Shown piece after piece: positions 1 through 4,114 of a stretch of 9,155 nucleotides of DNA. Numbering within the stretch: position 1 is the first letter of the stretch; every line of letters starts with the position of its first letter. The notes below the pieces were generated by a model that had not been told where the DNA came from, searched no databases, and worked only from the letters and a program-made list of their open reading frames with translations. Made by a program: the position numbers and the translations under genes. Origin of the DNA: Bacteroidales bacterium (GTDB lineage Bacteria; Bacteroidota; Bacteroidia; Bacteroidales; BM520); contig JALNXP010000078.1 of the NCBI GenBank assembly GCA_023230285.1, positions 1 to 9,155 of the forward strand, in the 5' to 3' direction.

Positions 1-31
1 CTCTAATCGCCGGTCTCTTCTTTTCTGATTC

Positions 32-104
32 ATAATTATAATTTTGCCGGCAAAAATACGCCACCGTCAGTTACTAATCAATATGGGGCTGGCGGGGGGG
101 ATAC
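32..104 (+). repeat. Left arm of a long inverted repeat
   Basis: This segment is the reverse complement of 514-585. Pairing base by base gives three mismatches (57/560, 91/526, 96/521) and one extra G in the left G-run over about 73 bases. The outer end is AT-rich (ATAATTATAATTTT), followed by the perfect palindrome TTTTGCCGGCAAAA, then a GC-richer part that ends in GGGATAC. The similarity stops at position 105, where the antitoxin-like gene begins to resemble its family. The direct pairing of the two arms is read from the sequence; the arm matches no insertion-sequence end that I recognise. Confidence 0.93.
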
Positions 105-343
105 GAACACCTGAACGTGCCAAATTTGACGAAAATGCTTATGCTTACTACACGAGTGTCATTTTACAAGATGCACGTAAAAATTCTCGCTTAACCCAAG
201 TAGAACTTGCCAAAAGATTAGGAACAACAAAATCCTACATTTCAAGGATAGAACATGGCGGAATTGTACCAAGTGTTGCTACTTTTTACCGAATCATTAA
301 TGCCCTTGGGTTAACCGTAGAGCTTACACCTTCGCCTAAATAG
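83..343 (+). CDS. N-terminally truncated XRE/HigA-type antitoxin-like HTH protein
   Basis: From ATG 83 the protein is 86 residues; a TTG at 44 would give 99. The stretch from TPERAKFDENAYAYY onward is a good match to the HigA-like antitoxin family, in which a conserved GTPER-type motif precedes the helix-turn-helix. The HTH is visible as LTQVELAKRLGTTKSYISRIEHG, followed by the family's usual end (PSVATFYRIINALGLTVEL). Members normally have roughly 25 further residues before GTPER; here these are replaced by translation of the inverted-repeat arm (MGLAGGI). The DNA-binding domain is therefore intact but the gene has lost its own start and promoter, and no HigB/RelE toxin gene is visible beside it. 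It may be a pseudogene or an orphan repressor expressed from repeat-derived sequence. No ribosome binding site supports either start. Confidence 0.65.
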   Translation: MGLAGGIRTPERAKFDENAYAYYTSVILQDARKNSRLTQVELAKRLGTTKSYISRIEHGGIVPSVATFYRIINALGLTVELTPSPK

Positions 344-399
344 ATAAGCCTGTATATCAATGATTTACAAATAACAAGAGAAAAAACTTCCAAAAATAA

Positions 400-528
400 G
401 TGTCGCCATCGGCACAACGTTTAGAACGAAGAATGATAAATCCGGAAGCATTACGAGAAGCATTAATTAATGCAATTGTCCATAATGATTATTCGCGGTT
501 TCATCGGTTATTGGTATCCCTCCGCTAG
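400..528 (+). pseudogene. Internal fragment of an AlbA_2/COG2865-type putative regulator
   Basis: One frame, open from 400 to the TAG at 526-528, reads AQRLERRMINPEALREALIN followed by AIVHNDYSR. This is the pattern of the segment after the AlbA_2 DNA-binding domain in COG2865 'RecG-like/ATP-binding' transcriptional regulators, where the motif 'PEAxREAxxNAxxHxDYS' starts the GHKL-like ATPase part. Full proteins have several hundred residues; here only about 30 family-like residues remain. Upstream the frame is closed by a TAA at 397-399, and downstream the family pattern ends at about 500, just before the inverted-repeat arm at 514. It cannot make a working protein. The family assignment rests on motif memory, not on a search. 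Confidence 0.6.
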
Positions 529-585
529 CCCCATATTGATTAGTAACTGACGGTGGCGTGTTTTTGCCGGCAAAATTATAATTAT
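514..585 (-). repeat. Right arm of the long inverted repeat
   Basis: This is the inverted partner of 32-104, with the palindrome TTTTGCCGGCAAAA at 562-575. Its inner edge (514) directly follows the point where the COG2865-like fragment loses its family pattern, and its outer edge (585) lies about 40 bases before the promoter box at 624-631. High identity of both arms, compared with the decayed gene pieces between and beside them, suggests that the arms are recent or are kept alike by recombination. Confidence 0.93.
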
Positions 586-623
586 TTTCTCATAATTATT
601 CTAAATTATTACCATTAAAAAAT

Positions 624-632
624 TATCTTTGC
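624..632 (+). promoter_or_regulatory. Bacteroidota -7 promoter box (TATCTTTGC)
   Basis: TATCTTTGC fits the TAnnTTTG -7 box of the primary sigma factor of Bacteroidota and lies about 18 bases before ATG 650. This gives a very short leader, which is usual in this group. I see no convincing -33 TTTG at the normal distance. The box lies outside the inverted-repeat cassette and would now transcribe the fused pseudogene and then the gene at 869-1822. Confidence 0.6.
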
Positions 633-649
633 ACAATAAAAAAATATTT

Positions 650-775
650 ATGAATAAAATAGCTCTTTTAGTTCTATATAACCATCGTTACGATAAAAAC
701 ATCCCGATTATCGAAAAAATATATGAAGGTAAATTTTCGTATTTATTGTACAGCCGCAACAATTGTATTTATTAG
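650..775 (+). pseudogene. 5' remnant of a glycan-locus protein gene
   Basis: Starting at ATG 650 the frame reads MNKIALLVLYNHRYDKNIPI, continues IEKIYEGKFS, and stops at TAG 773-775 after 41 codons. The opening resembles the start of a protein type found in Bacteroidales capsule loci, a putative glycosyltransferase or glycan-associated protein of several hundred residues. This is from memory and not certain. Family-like sequence ends near 740-750; what follows belongs to a different gene in a different frame. The gene has kept its promoter box and start codon but lost most of its body, so it is a truncated relic. The junction carries the 9-base repeat GTATTTATT at 739-747 and 765-773. Confidence 0.6.
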
Positions 776-885
776 GTCGTTTTGCCGAATGGGAATATTA
801 TAACATGGATGCAGCAATGTTGGCTGCGATGAAATTGAGAGAATTGATAAATGATTGTAATTGTCATAATGAAAAAGTTAATTAA
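733..885 (+). pseudogene. 3' remnant of a UDP-galactopyranose mutase-like flavoprotein
   Basis: The frame through 751 reads QPQQLYLLGRFAEWEYYNMD followed by AAMLAAMKLRELI and ends at TAA 883-885. LGR...EWEYYNMD followed by a helix of alanines and leucines is the C-terminal FAD-binding end of UDP-galactopyranose mutase and related amine-oxidase-like flavoproteins of polysaccharide loci. Only about 45 of the usual roughly 370-450 residues remain, and the frame is closed upstream by a TAA at 730-732, so it is not translatable as a working enzyme. Its stop overlaps the start region of the next gene (ATG 869), as is common in operons, so the flavoprotein gene was probably the original upstream neighbour of that gene. 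Confidence 0.65.
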
Positions 886-1822
886 AATTATTCAACTAAT
901 TTTTGGTTTTTGTAAATCATTAATAGTATATAAATATTATTCAATGAAATTTAAGAAAATCGATTTTTTTCAATATAAAACATTAGCAAATCCGAATTTT
1001 TGTTGCATAAGAGGTTTTGCTTCTTCAACACATTATGGAAATCATTTGGCGGTAAGTCATTTAATACATAAGCGTATTAATTTCATCAGAGAATATATAG
1101 AACATGGGGTTAGCTTTTATTCTAATCCTGAATGTGTAAGGCTTCTTGGATATATTGACAGAAAGGGAATAAAAACAGTTTATACTTTTTCTGAACAGAG
1201 AGTAGACACTATTAACGAATACCTAAAAACGCATAATCTGCATCGCAAAATTGTTCCTGTTGGTCCATATATTTTAGGAGCAAATCATCATAAAAGTACG
1301 GAAGAATTAGTAAGTATTAAAAAACAAGCAGGTAGAATATTACTGGTTTTTCCAACTCATTCATGTGAAACGAATGAAGTTAACTATTCTGTAGAGTTTT
1401 TAATAAATAAAATTGAAGAAAGACGAAATGAGTTTAATACGGTTTTTGTTTGTCTATATTGGATGGAGGTTTTGAAATATCCTCAAGTAGCAAGTTTATA
1501 TGAAGCGCAAGGATATACGGTCGTTTCTGCAGGACATAGAAGTGATCCGCTGTTTTTGTCTCGACTGAAAGATATTATTTCATTATCCGATATGGTGTTT
1601 ACAAATGGTATAGGGACTCATATTGGATACTCAATTTGCTTAAGCAAGCCTGTTTGTTTTATAAATGAAGATTTGAATAAATCGGATATTTTTCATGAAG
1701 ATGAAGGTATAAAATCAGTGAGAGAAAAACTTATAAAATTATTTAGTGATTTTTCACAGACCATTACACATGAACAAATAGCCTTTACAGAGTATTATTA
1801 CGGGAAATGGGAAAGAATTTAA
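869..1822 (+). CDS. Putative GT-B-like glycan biosynthesis protein, function unknown
   Basis: The protein has 317 residues from ATG 869; an ATG at 851 would add MIVIVI and overlap the flavoprotein remnant more. I do not recognise a named family. Numbering from ATG 851, residues 130-146 (KIVPVGPYILGA) and 162-171 (RILLVFPTHS) look like Rossmann-type beta-strand/turn segments, and 244-271 (SLSDMVFTNGIGTHIGYSIC then LSKPVCFI) resembles the C-terminal donor-binding half of GT-B glycosyltransferases, where 'SDxVxTNxxGT...KPV' is typical. A signal peptide is not evident; the first ~25 residues are a basic, hydrophobic stretch that could attach to the membrane. It sits after the fused pseudogene and convergent with the GT2 gene 25 bases away. 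A role in surface-polysaccharide assembly is inferred from neighbours and fold-like motifs. Confidence 0.72.
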   Translation: MKKLIKIIQLIFGFCKSLIVYKYYSMKFKKIDFFQYKTLANPNFCCIRGFASSTHYGNHLAVSHLIHKRINFIREYIEHGVSFYSNPECVRLLGYIDRKGIKTVYTFSEQRVDTINEYLKTHNLHRKIVPVGPYILGANHHKSTEELVSIKKQAGRILLVFPTHSCETNEVNYSVEFLINKIEERRNEFNTVFVCLYWMEVLKYPQVASLYEAQGYTVVSAGHRSDPLFLSRLKDIISLSDMVFTNGIGTHIGYSICLSKPVCFINEDLNKSDIFHEDEGIKSVREKLIKLFSDFSQTITHEQIAFTEYYYGKWERI

Positions 1823-1847
1823 TTTCTGTCCGATATAGCGCTTTTTA

Positions 1848-2750
1848 TTATTGAGATAACAAGCCTTTTGTCACATTCCATCTAAAAGACAGTAATTTAA
1901 CTCCTTTTTGAGGAGATAACAGTATCGTATAGCCTAAACATAAAATTATGGAAACACCCCATTTGATTATTTCAGAAAAAATTCGCTTATAGTATTTTAA
2001 TTTGCTGATTTTTAGAGTCCTTAATCTTTCGGATTGTCCAATAGAATAAGTGAGTTTGTTAAAATATTCTTTAGAAAGTTTTTTCTCCGGAATAATATGA
2101 TATAAAATGGCATTTGGTAAATAATAAAATTGCATATTCAAAGAAAGCATTTTATCAAAGATATCTTTTTCTTCTGCCCCCATTAACGAATCGCCTTTTC
2201 TTCCGAGATCTACATTAAATAATCCTATCTTATCAAAGACGGATTTTTTATAGGCAGCGTTACCTCCGCCAGGAAAATCATTATTCGGAAATTTTTTAAC
2301 AACATTTCCCAGATATTTGTACCCTGTAAGTAATCGTTTTGTATAATGACTCATCCAACTAGGTTCCTGCGTTTCATATTGAGGGATAATTGGTCCACCT
2401 GCAGCATCTATATTACTATATTCATTAAAAAAATTTGCGTAAGTAGATAAATATTCTTTGTTTATTAAAGCATCATCATCAACATATATTAAAATATCGC
2501 CTTTAGCTTCTTTTATTCCTCTGTTTCTTGCATAAGATAACCCTTGATTAGTTTCGACAAAATATCTGAATATTACCTGCGTATAATTTTGCGTAAATAG
2601 ATTACATTCCGATTTGGTATTGTCAGTACAATTGTTGTCAATTAATACAATTTCATATTGACTTGCAGGAAAATCGTTTTCAGCAATACTTTTTAATACA
2701 TTATAAATGTATTTATCGCGGTTATAAGTACAAATGATAATAGAAAGCAT
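1848..2750 (-). CDS. Family 2 (GT-A) glycosyltransferase
   Basis: The 300-residue protein starts directly with the GT2 nucleotide-binding strand (LSIIICTYNRDKY, residues 2-14), followed by VLIDNNCTDNT at 35-45. The NQGLSYARNRG motif is at 68-78, the metal-binding DxD-type YVDDDA at 89-94, GGGNAAY at 161-167 and the catalytic-region acidic GAEEKD at 191-196. A histidine at 218 (LYHIIP) fits the family. Residues 262-279 form one hydrophobic helix, so the enzyme is probably a cytoplasmic-face, membrane-tethered transferase. The length is normal for a single GT-A domain. The donor and acceptor sugars cannot be read from the sequence. It is transcribed away from the fucosyltransferase gene and has its own promoter box at 2770-2777, so it stands as a single-gene unit in a surface-polysaccharide region. 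Confidence 0.9.
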   Translation of the reverse strand: MLSIIICTYNRDKYIYNVLKSIAENDFPASQYEIVLIDNNCTDNTKSECNLFTQNYTQVIFRYFVETNQGLSYARNRGIKEAKGDILIYVDDDALINKEYLSTYANFFNEYSNIDAAGGPIIPQYETQEPSWMSHYTKRLLTGYKYLGNVVKKFPNNDFPGGGNAAYKKSVFDKIGLFNVDLGRKGDSLMGAEEKDIFDKMLSLNMQFYYLPNAILYHIIPEKKLSKEYFNKLTYSIGQSERLRTLKISKLKYYKRIFSEIIKWGVSIILCLGYTILLSPQKGVKLLSFRWNVTKGLLSQ

Positions 2751-2769
2751 AACTAATTAATAATTTTGA

Positions 2770-2777
2770 CAAAGATA
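2770..2777 (-). promoter_or_regulatory. Probable -7 box (TATCTTTG) of the GT2 gene
   Basis: Read on the minus strand this is TATCTTTG, about 20 bases before the GT2 ATG at 2750, giving a leader of around a dozen bases. No clear -33 element is present at the usual spacing. It lies in the 225-base divergent gap 2751-2975, which otherwise holds no credible gene. Confidence 0.55.
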
Positions 2778-2858
2778 ATCATTTTTTATTAAAAATCTAC
2801 GTTTGATTTTTTTGTAAACTTATGGCGAGTTATTCGGCGTTTTTAATTTTTTTATGTT

Positions 2859-2867
2859 TATTTTTGC
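2859..2867 (+). promoter_or_regulatory. Possible -7 box (TATTTTTGC) of the fucosyltransferase gene
   Basis: TATTTTTGC fits TAnnTTTG in the divergent gap and would leave a leader of about 100 bases before ATG 2976. The surrounding DNA is extremely AT-rich, so chance matches are likely, and no -33 box stands out. Confidence 0.35.
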
Positions 2868-2975
2868 AACTGTTATTCGAATATTATTTTTCATAGTTAC
2901 TATGGTTAATATAAGAAGACAAGTGAAAATATTTGATATTGGTTAAATTTATTTCTTACATAACTAAGGCATATA

Positions 2976-4019
2976 ATGAAGAAAACGATAAAAATGAATT
3001 TTGTAGATTATTGGGATGGTTTTGTTTTTGAAGATAACTTTATTATTAAACTATTATCTGAAAGATATAATATTGAACTTTCAGATAATCCAGATTATTT
3101 ATTGTGTTCAGTATTTGGAACAGATCATCTCAATTATGATTGTATCAAAATACTTTATACAGGAGAAAATCAATTTCCGGATTTTAATTTATATGATTAT
3201 GCTATAGGATTTGAATATATGGAACTTGGAGACAGATACTTACGTTTCCCTTGTGGATTACAAAGTAATAGCATAGTAGATTCTATGCTTGCAAAGTGTC
3301 AATTCAATAATAATGATTTAAAGCAAAAAACCGGTTTTTGCAGTTTTGTTTATTCAAATAACAATGCTTCTCCTGAACGTAAAATATTTTTTGACCTTTT
3401 GTCTTCTTATAAACAAGTGTCTTCAGGCGGAAGGTATATGAATAATATTGGTGGGGCAGTAAGGGATAAACTTGCATTTCAGAAACAATTCAAATTCGTC
3501 ATTGCCTTTGAAAATTGCTCATACCCCGGTTATACTACCGAAAAGATTGTACAGGCATTCGCGGCAGATGCCATACCTATTTATTGGGGTGATCCACTTG
3601 TAATAAAGGATTTTAATCCTGCCTCATTTATTAATTGTAATGATTATAATTCGTTTGATGATGTCGTAAAAAGAATTATAGAAATTGATAATGATGATGA
3701 AATTTATCTTTCTATTATGCGTGAATCACCTATTAACCCTGATAGTAAAATAAGAAATATACATAAAGATCTTGCCGATTTTCTATTTCATATTTTTGAC
3801 CAGCCATTAGAACAAGCTAAGAGATATAATCGTGTATATTGGGGTAAACGTTACATTAATCAGCAACGTGAACGCCAACGTGCATATAATCACAGTTTGC
3901 GAGGAATAGCTTATAGAATATATAAGAGAAGCTATTCCCTGTTGATGAGTAATAAGCGTAAGAGTATTTTTTTATGGAAAATTGATAGATTCATAAAAAA
4001 AACATTCAGCAAAAAATAG
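2976..4019 (+). CDS. Alpha-1,3-fucosyltransferase, family GT10
   Basis: The 347-residue enzyme should transfer fucose from GDP-fucose to a GlcNAc/glucose-type residue of a surface glycan. Signature parts are: YTGENQFPDFNLYDYAIGFE at 61-80, followed by DRYLRFP; R135 and GGRYMNNIGG (151-160), corresponding to the donor-site arginine region; and the core GT10 motif FEN(178-180)...GYTTEK(185-190)...PIYWGDP(201-207) with E189/K190. From memory these line up block by block with Helicobacter pylori FutA/FutB, including YWGxPxVxKDFNPxSF. The H. pylori DDLRxNY heptad repeats before the tail are absent. Residues from about 283 to the end are strongly basic and aromatic (many K/R/Y/W), a likely membrane-binding tail; no signal peptide, so cytoplasmic. 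It is a lone plus-strand gene between minus-strand genes, with a possible weak terminator after it. GDP-fucose synthesis genes are not in the window. Confidence 0.94.
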   Translation: MKKTIKMNFVDYWDGFVFEDNFIIKLLSERYNIELSDNPDYLLCSVFGTDHLNYDCIKILYTGENQFPDFNLYDYAIGFEYMELGDRYLRFPCGLQSNSIVDSMLAKCQFNNNDLKQKTGFCSFVYSNNNASPERKIFFDLLSSYKQVSSGGRYMNNIGGAVRDKLAFQKQFKFVIAFENCSYPGYTTEKIVQAFAADAIPIYWGDPLVIKDFNPASFINCNDYNSFDDVVKRIIEIDNDDEIYLSIMRESPINPDSKIRNIHKDLADFLFHIFDQPLEQAKRYNRVYWGKRYINQQRERQRAYNHSLRGIAYRIYKRSYSLLMSNKRKSIFLWKIDRFIKKTFSKK

Positions 4020-4035
4020 TTTTTTCTTCCCTTAC

Positions 4036-4075
4036 AAAGGATAAATAATAGCATCATCTATCCTTTTATATTTTT
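4036..4075 (+). terminator. Weak hairpin terminator candidate after the fucosyltransferase gene
   Basis: AAAGGATA at 4036-4043 pairs perfectly with TATCCTTT at 4059-4066 across a 15-base loop, followed by a T-rich run (TATATTTTT). It lies 17 bases past the fucosyltransferase stop in the convergent gap with the YfhO gene. The stem is AT-rich and the loop large, so strength is doubtful. Confidence 0.4.
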
Positions 4076-4114
4076 ATCAATAGAGAATCGAGCATGTAAA
4101 TTGTTTGTTAATTA

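Larger units (their letters stand above)
32..585. mobile_element. Inverted-repeat-bounded cassette carrying two gene fragments
   Basis: Two 72-73 bp inverted arms enclose about 409 bp that hold the 3' part of an XRE antitoxin-type gene and an internal piece of a COG2865-type regulator gene. No transposase or recombinase is encoded inside, so if it moves or inverts it must be acted on in trans. The 10-base sequence TCATAATTAT occurs at 30-39 and at 590-599, one copy near each outer end, which could be a target duplication but is so AT-rich that chance is possible. Alternatives are a MITE-like element that captured gene pieces, an invertible segment next to a glycan locus, or the product of a palindromic rearrangement. 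The structure is seen directly; mobility is inference. Confidence 0.5.

Noticed and set aside
83..115. The minus strand of the left arm resembles a tRNA or tmRNA 3' end (GTTCGTATCC followed by a C-rich acceptor-like stretch), as an integration site would
   Set aside because: The T-loop position usually A is a T, only about three of five T-stem pairs form, and there is no CCA-bearing acceptor partner or tRNA body. The right arm lacks the loop entirely.
1823..1847. Terminator between the convergent genes ending at 1822 and 1848
   Set aside because: The 25-base gap has no stem-loop of useful length on either strand.
2854..2946. A 30-codon frame from ATG 2854 to TAA 2944-2946 with hydrophobic residues, upstream of the fucosyltransferase gene
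   Set aside because: It is AT-driven hydrophobic sequence with no family resemblance, no ribosome binding site, and overlaps the possible promoter box. It is more likely chance.
3016..3207. A 63-codon plus-strand frame inside the fucosyltransferase gene
   Set aside because: It is in a different frame from a clearly conserved GT10 sequence and shows only AT-rich low-complexity translation.
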